This document shows, piece by piece, positions 1 to 7,273 of a stretch of DNA of 19,666 nucleotides. The position numbers were made by a program, and so were the translations under genes. Within the stretch, counting starts at the first letter, position 1. Each line of letters begins with the position of its first letter. Origin of the DNA: JALXCH01 sp964495805 (lineage in GTDB: Bacteria > Calditrichota > Calditrichia > RBG-13-44-9); the NCBI GenBank assembly GCA_964495805.1, contig CAZBWV010000073.1:1-19666 (forward strand). Direction: 5' to 3'. The notes under the pieces were generated by a model. It was not told where the DNA came from and did no database searches. It worked only from the letters and a program-made list of their open reading frames with translations.

Positions 1-975
1 GGTTAACTGTATCACACGTTCTTCAGAAATTCTTTCATCCAGAAGCTGTTCGGCAAAATCATCAAAACATTCCAGCGTTTTTCTGGAAAACATCAGCTCA
101 TAAATCCGCTCTTTCAGTAAATCAGCCAGTTGCCGGACAAAATCCACATCCTGCGGATCGATGCTGCGATCGCGAGTATGCCCCAGCAAAATGCCCCCTA
201 CAATCATGCGCTCGTGAAAAATGGGCATGAAAATCAGATGCCGAATCTCCCAACCCCATTCCCATAATTTGCGAAATAAAGTGGGATCTTCCTCCTGACT
301 TAACTGGAAACTCCTGCTGGTCTCCAGCCAGTTCTTTGCCAGCTCTTCCAGACGGGGAGTCAGAATCGCCACATTTCGACGATGAGGGGGAATAAATTGG
401 GTGAAATGTGCCACCCGCCGGTTCTCTGAATCGAAACTAAATAGCGCCCAATAATCGTAGGGTAACATCTTGGGCAACACTTGAACCAACCGGTCGAACA
501 ATGTTTTTAAATTCGTCTCCCGTTGAATGATAAAGCTACATTGCAACAGATTTTCTTTATAAGTAGTCTCGCTCTTTTCCTGTTTATGAGATTGAAGGAA
601 ATTAATAATGCTTCGGATGTTGCTGGTTACCACCTGGTAAGAGATGGTTTCCGGTAATACAAAATAGTTCTGGAATTCCCCCAGCGATTGGAACTGTTCA
701 TACGAAATTTTATTCGATAGGATAAAAATTTTCCAGATATTCTGAAACACCGGTAAAGCAAAAATTTCTTTTGCTTTCGCGTCTACCAGAGTTTCCCGAT
801 CAATAAAAAACAGAACCAGATCGGGCTGGATATTTTGAACAAATGTTCCCACTTCTCCCAGTTTGGGAAAATAGAACATCTGCACATTTCGAGAGAGAAT
901 ATGGCTTTGCAAATAAGCGAAGATGTCGCGCTGCGGATAATTGATGATGATTTTGAAATAACTATCTTCTCTCAT
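1..975 (-). CDS. GAF-domain signalling protein with N-terminal receiver-like domain, partial (3' end outside window)
   Basis: The minus frame is open from an ATG at 975 to the window edge, giving 325 codons with no stop, so the C-terminus and its output domain are missing. Residues 1-125 alternate beta and alpha segments like a response-regulator receiver (PDLVLFFI near 51-58, KIFILSNK near 82-89, YFVLPETIS near 104-112). There is no clear phosphoacceptor Asp and no KP motif, so it reads as a pseudo-receiver. Residues about 150-295 resemble a GAF domain: a helix (LFDRLVQVLPKML), YDYWALFSFD, then RHLIFMPIFHERMIVGGILLG and an alpha-helical exit (DVDFVRQLADLLKER). A helix after 296 may be a signalling linker. 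The start is uncertain because no Shine-Dalgarno is visible; upstream in frame there is a TAA with no better ATG. It lies 283 bp downstream of coaX and is probably a separate unit. The missing output could be a histidine kinase, GGDEF, phosphatase or DNA-binding domain; the sequence cannot decide. Confidence 0.72.
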   Translation of the reverse strand, partial: MREDSYFKIIINYPQRDIFAYLQSHILSRNVQMFYFPKLGEVGTFVQNIQPDLVLFFIDRETLVDAKAKEIFALPVFQNIWKIFILSNKISYEQFQSLGEFQNYFVLPETISYQVVTSNIRSIINFLQSHKQEKSETTYKENLLQCSFIIQRETNLKTLFDRLVQVLPKMLPYDYWALFSFDSENRRVAHFTQFIPPHRRNVAILTPRLEELAKNWLETSRSFQLSQEEDPTLFRKLWEWGWEIRHLIFMPIFHERMIVGGILLGHTRDRSIDPQDVDFVRQLADLLKERIYELMFSRKTLECFDDFAEQLLDERISEERVIQLT

Positions 976-1258
976 AGACGCTTGTTTTTTCTGAAATTTA
1001 AACAACTTTTATTTTTATTCAAAACAATTTCTGATAAAACGGAAAAGAAACACAATCTCAATAACTGCAAAGGAGAAAAAGGAGAACCTTCTATAAAACG
1101 GCGTTTTAACAGTATGGGGGTTAAAAGTACATCAACCTGCAGAAACCTTACCGTTCATTTAATTCAAGATTGGTTTTTCAAGAAAATTTTTGTTCTTCCG
1201 GTTAAAAAAACAGGGTTATGGAACCAAACGAAAACGGAAGCTCTCCATATTCCCTTTT
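976..1258. other. Intergenic region between coaX and the GAF-protein gene
   Basis: AT-rich 283-bp gap. It must hold any separate promoter of the GAF-protein gene on the minus strand, but I see no convincing -35/-10 pair. The clearest structure is a perfect 15-nt dyad at 1094-1108 (TAAAACG-G-CGTTTTA), 119 bp upstream of the GAF-protein ATG. Just past the coaX stop, the minus strand has a 4-bp hairpin (GGTT CCAT AACC) with a run of seven T at 1204-1210, too weak to call a terminator. No convincing small gene is present. Confidence 0.6.
1094..1108. promoter_or_regulatory. Perfect 15-nt dyad, candidate operator
   Basis: Seven-base arms TAAAACG and CGTTTTA surround a single central G. It sits in the only non-coding stretch upstream of the GAF-protein gene. 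A palindrome this short with A/T-rich ends could be chance; operator function is inferred from position alone. Confidence 0.25.
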
Positions 1259-2029
1259 TTATGAACGATTGAGTTGAAAGATCTGGTACAACCCTTCCAG
1301 CACCAGATGGGGAATAAATTCTTCAATATATTTGGTTCGGGGTTGAATAATCCGCGCCAGACCCCCGGTGGCCACCACCTTTGGCTTTTCTCCCAGTTCC
1401 TGAGTAATCTCTTCCAGCAATCCGTCGATCATACGGATGGTTCCTTTAAGAATTCCCACCTGCATGCTTTCGGTGGTACTTCGCCCGATGGTGCGTTCCG
1501 GTACTTCCAGCGAGATTTTGGGTAACTTCGCCGCACGCTGATAGAGCGCCCAGGCGGTGGTTTCCACCCCCGGAGCAATCACCCCACCCAGATATTCCCC
1601 CCGGGAATTGAGTACATCGAAAGTAGTAGCAGTGCCAAAATCAATCACCACCAGCGCCTGATGGTATCGCTGGTACGCAGCCACCACATTGCACAATCGG
1701 TCAGCACCCACCGCAGCAGGATTCTGGTAGGCAATACGAATGCCTCCAAGATTCACCGTGTGATCCACAATAAACGGATCTTCATTCAGATATTTCTGGC
1801 ACAGTTTGGTAAATACAAAGGTCATGTTGGGAACCACCGAACTTAGCGCCACTCCATCCAGCTCAGGGAAACGCACACCTTCCATCCCCAGAAAATGATG
1901 CAGAAATACCAGAACTTCATCTTCCGTTCGATCCACTCCCGTGGCAATGCGCCAGCTTCGTTGTAAGTTTCCGTCAATAAATACGCCCAGTTCAATGTGC
2001 GTATTCCCGACATCTACGGTTAAAACCAT
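1259..2029 (-). CDS. coaX: Type III pantothenate kinase
   Basis: Phosphorylates pantothenate with ATP in the first step of CoA synthesis; cytosolic, and in characterised members dependent on a monovalent cation and not inhibited by CoA. The 256-residue product has the usual length for the family and carries the acetate/sugar kinase/hsp70-type fold motifs: VDVGNT at 5-10 (phosphate 1 loop), GADR at 108-111 with the catalytic Asp at 110, VIDFGTATTFD at 128-138, GGVIAPG at 148-154 and the adenosine motif VATGGLA at 219-225. Two adjacent ATGs exist (2032 and 2029). An AAAGGGG Shine-Dalgarno at 2037-2043 is 7 nt from the 2029 ATG but only 4 nt from the other, so I chose 2029. The frame is open further upstream to 2227 inside birA, but that extension is not CoaX-like. 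It follows birA in the same direction, a common arrangement, with a 112-bp gap. Confidence 0.94.
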   Translation of the reverse strand: MVLTVDVGNTHIELGVFIDGNLQRSWRIATGVDRTEDEVLVFLHHFLGMEGVRFPELDGVALSSVVPNMTFVFTKLCQKYLNEDPFIVDHTVNLGGIRIAYQNPAAVGADRLCNVVAAYQRYHQALVVIDFGTATTFDVLNSRGEYLGGVIAPGVETTAWALYQRAAKLPKISLEVPERTIGRSTTESMQVGILKGTIRMIDGLLEEITQELGEKPKVVATGGLARIIQPRTKYIEEFIPHLVLEGLYQIFQLNRS

Positions 2030-2036
2030 CATTTTT

Positions 2037-2043
2037 CCCCTTT
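2037..2043 (-). promoter_or_regulatory. Ribosome binding site that sets the coaX start
   Basis: On the minus strand AAAGGGG precedes ATGATGG. It favours the second ATG (2029, spacing 7 nt) over the first (2032, spacing 4 nt) and rules against the long upstream frame that runs into birA. Confidence 0.6.
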
Positions 2044-2141
2044 GCGGAATTTGGTTGCCTCGTTTAAAATTACGAGCATTCGACCCAATCTGAGATGAGT
2101 AAAATGTTTCTTTTTGCCAGTGTTGTTGCGTTTTGGTGCAA

Positions 2142-2918
2142 TTATCTCCCCACTCCCACTTCTCCGCTGGTAATTCGCAAAATGCCATGGTCTGTTTGAA
2201 GCAACAAGAACCCCTGTTCATCCACATCCTTTAAAATCCCTTTCAGGGGAGAATTATTAACCACCACCTGAATTGTCTCATTTCGAAAAAGCAATCGCTG
2301 GCGGTACAAATCCAGAACATGAGCAAAACGGGTGGATAGATACCGGTGCATCACCCGGTGAAAGTCACTCAGGAAATTCGTTGTGGTGGCCGGTACATCC
2401 CACTCTTTTCCGGTTTCCATGAACAGCGAAGTGGCCTGATGCCGAAGTTCTTCGGGAAAATCCGCTTCAGCATGATTGAGATTTATTCCGATTCCGACTA
2501 CCACAAAATCCACCTGTTGCTGCCGATAGCCGGTTTCCAGCAAAATTCCGGCAATTTTCCGGTGATTTACCAGCACATCATTGGGCCACTTCAATCCGAC
2601 GGTTATTGGATTTTCCACTGCATTGGTCAGTTTTTCCAGAAAATCTGCTACCACCAGTGCGGTGCTTAAATTAATCAGATTGACCTCCGTTGGTTGAACC
2701 CGGGGGCGCAACACAACGGAAAGATATATTCCTTTGCCAGGGGAGCTTAACCAGCGTCGCCGATAGCGACCCCGCCCGGCGGTTTGCTGAAAGGCGACAA
2801 CCGCCGTCCACTCCCCTGCCCCCTGCCCGGCCAGATTCCGGGCAGTCGTATTGGTGCTCTCTACCTGCTTGTACCAGTACACCCGTCCGGGATATTCTGA
2901 TTTTTTCCGTTCCTGCAT
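2142..2918 (-). CDS. birA: Biotin--[acetyl-CoA-carboxylase] ligase (group I BirA, no HTH domain)
   Basis: Activates biotin to biotinyl-5'-AMP and transfers it to the conserved lysine of biotin carboxyl carrier domains. The 258-residue protein has the catalytic domain (about 1-205) and the small C-terminal SH3-like domain (about 212-258, ending SGEV). Diagnostic motifs are ESTN at 20-23, the biotinyl-AMP loop AGRGRYRRRW at 47-56, KWPNDVLV at 110-117 and KIAGIL at 121-126 with the catalytic Lys at 121, plus GIGINLN at 142-148. There is no N-terminal winged-helix domain, so it should not act as a biotin-operon repressor. The start is ATG 2918; a TTG two codons upstream (2924) is possible, and neither has a strong Shine-Dalgarno. 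It lies 161 bp after the alpha-galactosidase stop and upstream of coaX. A biotin-dependent propionyl-CoA carboxylase would link it to the mutase at 5430-7073, but none is in the window. Confidence 0.93.
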   Translation of the reverse strand: MQERKKSEYPGRVYWYKQVESTNTTARNLAGQGAGEWTAVVAFQQTAGRGRYRRRWLSSPGKGIYLSVVLRPRVQPTEVNLINLSTALVVADFLEKLTNAVENPITVGLKWPNDVLVNHRKIAGILLETGYRQQQVDFVVVGIGINLNHAEADFPEELRHQATSLFMETGKEWDVPATTTNFLSDFHRVMHRYLSTRFAHVLDLYRQRLLFRNETIQVVVNNSPLKGILKDVDEQGFLLLQTDHGILRITSGEVGVGR

Positions 2919-3010
2919 CTTCAATTGAGCACTCTACCATGAAATATCTTTTTTCAACCGAAAACCACAAACCCCACTGCCATGCAAAAAAGTGTACGCT
3001 CTTAAGCGCT

Positions 3011-3092
3011 ATATCCCTACACCCTTTATCTCCCCTATCTCCATTATTTCCCCTATTTCCCCTATATCCCCTATTCCCCCTATATCCCTTCC
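3011..3092 (-). repeat. G-rich imperfect tandem array of about 9-bp units (GGGGAWATA)
   Basis: On the minus strand the array reads GGGATATA, GGGGGAATA, GGGGATATA, GGGGAAATA, GGGGAAATAAT, GGAGATA, GGGGAGATAAA, GGGTGTA, GGGATATA. Units are 7-11 nt with a dominant 9-nt form. The first unit contains the TAG stop of the alpha-galactosidase (3080-3082), so the array is the 3' untranslated region of that gene and lies upstream of birA. Four consecutive G-runs with loops of 4-5 nt satisfy the usual G-quadruplex pattern in the transcribed RNA sense. G-rich sequence continues imperfectly upstream into the last codons of the enzyme (to about 3114). Confidence 0.85.
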
Positions 3093-5437
3093 ATCCCTTC
3101 ACTCCCCCTCCCCGCTTCCGTCCGTTTTGCACGGAGCAAGACCACCCCGTGAGGTGGAATAGTAGTCGAAAATGTTTCAGCAAACACTCCCAATTCCTTC
3201 TGTCGCCACACGTCGCGAAGACGAACGCTATCGCTTGCAACGGACTTCCGAAGGGGTAACCGATATTGCCTGGTTTTTCCACTCAAGTTAAAAATTCCGA
3301 TTGCGCGATCGCCATTCCATAGCGGTTTTACCCATACCTGCACACTATCTTCCCGAATCACCGGCACTGCCTGTTTGCCCAGTTTATCCTGATTAATGGC
3401 GATGACTTCGTCGTTGGTAATCAGTCCCAGAGTAAAATCATCCAGACGGGTCAGATCGCAGCCCAGCAACAACGGAGCAGAAAGTAACGCCCAGAGGCTG
3501 ACATGGGTGTACTGTTCATCGGGAGTTAAATAAGTGGGATGGAGATGTTCTCCCCAGCCAACCCAGCCAATTACCAGCATATCCGGGTCGTTCCAGTGGC
3601 CGGGTCCTGCATACGGTGCATTTTCCACCTGACTAAACCCGATCGCCACCATGCGATCCCAATCGTCCCAGATATCGCCGGTAGTGCGCCATAAATTTCC
3701 ACCTACGCTGGCACCCCATTCCCACACCTTGCCATAACCGTATTCACACAGGGAATAAACAATATCCCGGGGTTGTTTTCGCAGGGCATGCCACATCTTT
3801 CGGTACGGGGGAATGAGTTCTGCGGGATCATGCACATCCTTCATAAATTTCCGATAACTACACAGGTCGTACTTCAGATAATCCACACCCCAGCGAGCAA
3901 AAGTACGGGCATCCTGCTCTTCATGGCCGTAACTGGCTGTGTATCCGCCGCAGGTAAGTGGCCCCGGAGAGGAGTAAATACCAAATTTTAACCCGAACCG
4001 GTGGATCTGTTCACCAAGCCGTTTCATATCGGGGAATTTTTCGTTGGTTCGGATTTCCCCATCGGGGGTACGTCCCGGTTGGCCGGATTTGCCTTCAATC
4101 TCCCATCCGTCGTCAATGTTGATAAAACTCCATCCGTGGTCGGCCAGGCCGGTTTCTACAAAAGCTTGTGCGGCATCCCGGATTCGTTCCTGATTGACAC
4201 TCAGTCCCCAGCAATTCCAGCTGTTCCAGCCCATGGGAGGGGTCAGTGCAATGGTATCCCCAATCACCAGCTCAATGATCTGCTGATCCCGTCCGTACTG
4301 ATTTTCCGCAATTACCGTTACCGAATAGGTTCCTTTTTGATGAACCGATCCGCGGAGAATGCCATTCTCCGCATCCAGAAGCAAACCAGGTGGTAAGCCC
4401 TGCGCGGAGAAACGCATCGGTCGCTTTCCACTTACCGGAATGCGAAACAGAAACGGACGTCCCGCCCGCTGCCCGTAAATGCGCGGGTAGTTGATCCGGG
4501 GTTCAGGGGGCGTTGGCGGAGTGAGTCGGTACGGAATCCCTTCCCGCCGCTTTATCGTTCGGCGGCTATTCTCAAAACTCAGGGTGTAAAAAATAGTGGT
4601 CGATTCCCGGGTTTCGGGGAATTGCAGGTGGTACACCGCACTATCGCCCGCAGCAAGGTGCACGGAAAACGTTTTCCGCAGCACCGTCTGTTCCGTCAAA
4701 TTGTTCCGGATTCCTACCGACAATTCTCCCCGGGCAGGATAACGGCGGGAATGGTTGAACAAGCGGACTTCCTTTTCCAGGGCACCGGTGAGATTCCGAA
4801 AACGAAAGCGTTGATTATCCAGCTTCACGTACTCAGTGATATCGGCCATGGCAATGTACAGATCGCCGGAATAGATTCCGCCGGCCACACCCCAGTCGTA
4901 CACCCGTACAGCAAGGACGTTTTCCGCATCCCAGCGGATGCGCGGATCGTCCGCTGCCAGTGCATAACGGCGGGGTTTATCCCACAAAGTGTAGTTCAAT
5001 TTACTAAAAGCGTCGGTAACAGGCGTACCCGGGGGAACGGTGCGTAGATTTTCTCCTATCAGCTCACCATTTAAAAATACCTGGTCAAAATCGTCGATAC
5101 GCCCCATGTGGAAGACCAGACTATCCTGCAATGCGGACTTCTCCCGCAACGAGGAGGGAAGGAAAAATCGAATCCGGTACCAGGCGAAGCCCTGGTATTG
5201 GGGAAAGCCCTGTTTATTCCAGGTAGCGTCCACGCGAATGGTTTGCCAGTGGGAATCGTCAAACTCCGGACGGGCATACTGTAAATTGTCGCCCGTGGTG
5301 AATTTCCATGCTTTGTTCAACAAAATTTCCGGATTGGCGGGAGGTTGCCTATGGCAGGAGGACCAGATACTGACCAGAAGCAGTGCCCACAGGGGAAGCA
5401 TCCACCCAGCCAACTGCCAGCGATTTGGTCTACTCAT
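3080..5437 (-). CDS. Alpha-galactosidase, GH27 family, with N-terminal sugar-binding-like and Ig-like domains; predicted lipoprotein
   Basis: Hydrolyses terminal alpha-galactosides outside the cytoplasm. The 785-residue protein begins with a basic/hydrophobic signal and a Cys at residue 28 (IWSSC), probably a lipoprotein; the lipobox is not canonical because Trp is at -3. Residues about 38-200 resemble the GH2 sugar-binding beta-sandwich (AWKFTTGD, FDDSHWQTIRV, AWYRIRF, VFLNGELIGEN). Residues 315-393 are a putative Ig (He_PIG-like) domain (GLPPGLLLD, LRGS, GTYSVTV). The GH27 TIM barrel starts at PMGWNSWN (401-408), with INIDDGW at 440-446, nucleophile Asp524 in YLKYD and acid/base Asp617 in GHWNDPD. 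A C-terminal beta domain follows (about 690-770). Start ATG 5437 has GGAG at 5444-5447, 6 nt upstream, and overlaps the end of the mutase gene by 8 nt, implying translational coupling. A GTG at 5455 is the weaker alternative. The last residues (EAGRGSEGMEGI) run into the G-rich array. Confidence 0.93.
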   Translation of the reverse strand: MSRPNRWQLAGWMLPLWALLLVSIWSSCHRQPPANPEILLNKAWKFTTGDNLQYARPEFDDSHWQTIRVDATWNKQGFPQYQGFAWYRIRFFLPSSLREKSALQDSLVFHMGRIDDFDQVFLNGELIGENLRTVPPGTPVTDAFSKLNYTLWDKPRRYALAADDPRIRWDAENVLAVRVYDWGVAGGIYSGDLYIAMADITEYVKLDNQRFRFRNLTGALEKEVRLFNHSRRYPARGELSVGIRNNLTEQTVLRKTFSVHLAAGDSAVYHLQFPETRESTTIFYTLSFENSRRTIKRREGIPYRLTPPTPPEPRINYPRIYGQRAGRPFLFRIPVSGKRPMRFSAQGLPPGLLLDAENGILRGSVHQKGTYSVTVIAENQYGRDQQIIELVIGDTIALTPPMGWNSWNCWGLSVNQERIRDAAQAFVETGLADHGWSFINIDDGWEIEGKSGQPGRTPDGEIRTNEKFPDMKRLGEQIHRFGLKFGIYSSPGPLTCGGYTASYGHEEQDARTFARWGVDYLKYDLCSYRKFMKDVHDPAELIPPYRKMWHALRKQPRDIVYSLCEYGYGKVWEWGASVGGNLWRTTGDIWDDWDRMVAIGFSQVENAPYAGPGHWNDPDMLVIGWVGWGEHLHPTYLTPDEQYTHVSLWALLSAPLLLGCDLTRLDDFTLGLITNDEVIAINQDKLGKQAVPVIREDSVQVWVKPLWNGDRAIGIFNLSGKTRQYRLPLRKSVASDSVRLRDVWRQKELGVFAETFSTTIPPHGVVLLRAKRTEAGRGSEGMEGI

Positions 5438-7073
5438 GGTATTCTCCGAACACACTTCTTAATGCATCGGATATTTCGCCCACTGTGGCATACTGTTCCA
5501 CCGCATGAATAATGGGGGGCATCAGGTTTTGTTTTCCCCGAGCGGCCTGCTTCAGTTGTTCCAGTGCCTGCCGGACTGCCCGATTATCCCGACGCTGGCG
5601 CAACTGCTGCAGGCGCTCAATCTGACGTGCAACTGCCGCTTCGTCGATGCGCAGCAGGTCTTTCGGCGGTTCTTCTTCGATGGTAAATTTATTGACCCCT
5701 ACAATTACCTGCTCACCGCTTTCCACTTTTTTCTGGTATTCGTAGGCACTGCGGGCAATCTCCGTCTGGAAGAAGTGGTTTTTCACCGCTTCCACCGCTC
5801 CGCCCATTTCGTCGATTTTGCGGATGTATTCAAACGCCCGTTCTTCTATTTGATCGGTTAATTTTTCCACAAAGTAGGAACCGGCCAGGGGGTCCACGGT
5901 ATCGGCCACGCCACTTTCGTAAGCAATAATCTGCTGCGTGCGGATGGCAATTCGGGCGGAATCGTCGGTGGGCAAACTCAGAGCTTCGTCCCGGGAATTG
6001 GTGTGCAGGCTTTGGGTGCCGCCCAGCACCGCTGCCAGCGCCTGTAAAGTGGTACGAATGATGTTGTTGTCCGGTTGCTGGGCAGTTAATGTGCTACCGG
6101 CGGTCTGGGTATGGAAGCGCAGCATCATGCTGCGGGGATTCTGCGCTCCGAAGCGCTCCTTCATAATTCGTGCCCACATACGCCGGGCAGCACGAAATTT
6201 TGCCACTTCCTCAAACAAATTGTTATGGGAATTAAAGAAGAAGGAAAGACGTCCGGCAAATTCATCCACATTTAACCCGGCATCGATCGCTGCCTGCACA
6301 TAAGCGATGGCGTTGGCAAAAGTAAACGCCACTTCCTGCACCGCCGTGCTGCCTGCCTCGCGAATGTGATAGCCGCTAATGGAAATGGTGTTCCAGCGCG
6401 GTAAATGTTCGTGACAGTATTTAAAAATATCGGTAATAATTCGCATGGATGGTTCCGGGGGAAAAATGTAAGTACCGCGGGCGATGTATTCTTTCAGGAT
6501 GTCGTTCTGGATGGTGCCTGAGAGTCGGGACAGATCTGCCCCCTGTTTTTTCGCGATCGCCACATACATGGCCAGCAGAATAGCAGCGGTGGCATTAATT
6601 GTCATGGAGGTGGAAACTTTTTCCAGGGGAATTCCCCGGAATAGAATCTCCATATCCTCCAGCGAATCGATCGCCACACCCACCTTTCCCACTTCGCCCT
6701 CGGCCATGGGATGGTCGGAGTCGTAACCGATCTGGGTAGGTAAATCGAACGCCACACTCAATCCCGTGCTACCGCTTTCCAGCAAATAATGGTAACGGCG
6801 ATTGGACTCCTCAGCCGTGGCAAATCCTGCATACTGTCGCATGGTCCAGAAGCGCCCCCGGTACATGGTAGGCTGTACTCCACGGGTAAAAGGGTATTGC
6901 CCCGGAAAATTTAATTGCTTTTCGTAATCGAAATTGGGATCGGGAATGTACAAGCGGTGGATGGGAATGCCGGATTCGGTAGCGAACTGTTCTTTCCGCT
7001 CCGGAAAACGGGAAATTGCCCGACTCACCAGCGTTTCTTCCCACTGCCGTTTTTTCTTTTCCAGAGAATCCAT
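5430..7073 (-). CDS. Methylmalonyl-CoA mutase large (catalytic) subunit, stand-alone type without B12-binding domain
   Basis: Interconverts (R)-methylmalonyl-CoA and succinyl-CoA by adenosylcobalamin radical chemistry, in propionate degradation or formation. The 547-residue protein covers only the substrate-binding TIM barrel; the C-terminal cobalamin domain of full-length mutases (with its DxHxxG motif) is absent, so a separate small subunit is required. Substrate-defining residues match methylmalonyl- rather than isobutyryl-CoA mutase: Tyr71 in PTMYRGR, Arg199 in EYIARGTYIFPPEPS and His236 in SISGYH. SGTIQNDILKE at 185-195, FFFNSHNN at 278-285 and QSLHTNSRDEALSLPT at 354-369 are family signatures. 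Start ATG 7073 has AAAGGAG at 7079-7085, 5 nt upstream; a GTG at 7091 lacks this. It is the first gene of the leftward run, divergent from the TPR/AraC regulator and overlapping the alpha-galactosidase start. No small subunit, epimerase or MeaB-like chaperone is in the window. Confidence 0.95.
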   Translation of the reverse strand: MDSLEKKKRQWEETLVSRAISRFPERKEQFATESGIPIHRLYIPDPNFDYEKQLNFPGQYPFTRGVQPTMYRGRFWTMRQYAGFATAEESNRRYHYLLESGSTGLSVAFDLPTQIGYDSDHPMAEGEVGKVGVAIDSLEDMEILFRGIPLEKVSTSMTINATAAILLAMYVAIAKKQGADLSRLSGTIQNDILKEYIARGTYIFPPEPSMRIITDIFKYCHEHLPRWNTISISGYHIREAGSTAVQEVAFTFANAIAYVQAAIDAGLNVDEFAGRLSFFFNSHNNLFEEVAKFRAARRMWARIMKERFGAQNPRSMMLRFHTQTAGSTLTAQQPDNNIIRTTLQALAAVLGGTQSLHTNSRDEALSLPTDDSARIAIRTQQIIAYESGVADTVDPLAGSYFVEKLTDQIEERAFEYIRKIDEMGGAVEAVKNHFFQTEIARSAYEYQKKVESGEQVIVGVNKFTIEEEPPKDLLRIDEAAVARQIERLQQLRQRRDNRAVRQALEQLKQAARGKQNLMPPIIHAVEQYATVGEISDALRSVFGEYHE

Positions 7074-7273
7074 ACAAGCTCCTTTATCCACAATTTGTTT
7101 TGCGCAGGAAATATACTGAACCGCCAGGAATTTATCAATTCAATTTGTTTCCGATATTTTCGGTTGTTTTGGGCAGGGATTTGGAGAGATATTTTAGCAG
7201 GTTGTGATTTTTACCAAAACACCGGAAACCAATTTGGGTCATTTTATTAAAGAAGAAGCAAAAGGAGAACTAC
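7074..7273. promoter_or_regulatory. Divergent promoter region between the mutase and the TPR/AraC regulator
   Basis: This 200-bp AT-rich gap must contain both outward promoters. Both genes have strong Shine-Dalgarno sequences at its edges. A short dyad CCGA-TATTT-TCGG is visible at about 7157-7169, and ACCAATTTGGGT near 7227 is nearly palindromic. I could not fix a -35/-10 pair with confidence. Confidence 0.5.

Noticed and set aside
1204..1225. Possible terminator after coaX on the minus strand (4-bp stem then T7)
   Set aside because: The stem GGTT-CCAT-AACC is too short and AT-rich to support a terminator.
835..1272. Plus-strand open frame antisense to the GAF gene and the gap
   Set aside because: No Shine-Dalgarno and no recognisable protein features; half of it is antisense to a better-supported gene.
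2030..2227. In-frame N-terminal extension of coaX overlapping the end of birA
   Set aside because: The extra residues have no CoaX similarity. A good Shine-Dalgarno sits before ATG 2029, and from there the length equals the family norm.
2975..3008. CGCT-TAAG-AGCG hairpin followed by T6 on the minus strand, downstream of the G-rich array
   Set aside because: Only four strong base pairs with a 5-nt gap before the T-run; the evidence is too weak for an intrinsic terminator.
2671..3282. Minus-strand open frame with GYRGNRG-type collagen-like repeats across the G-rich array
   Set aside because: It overlaps birA and the alpha-galactosidase in another frame. The repeats are simply the translation of the 9-bp array, with no ribosome binding site and no protein-like remainder.
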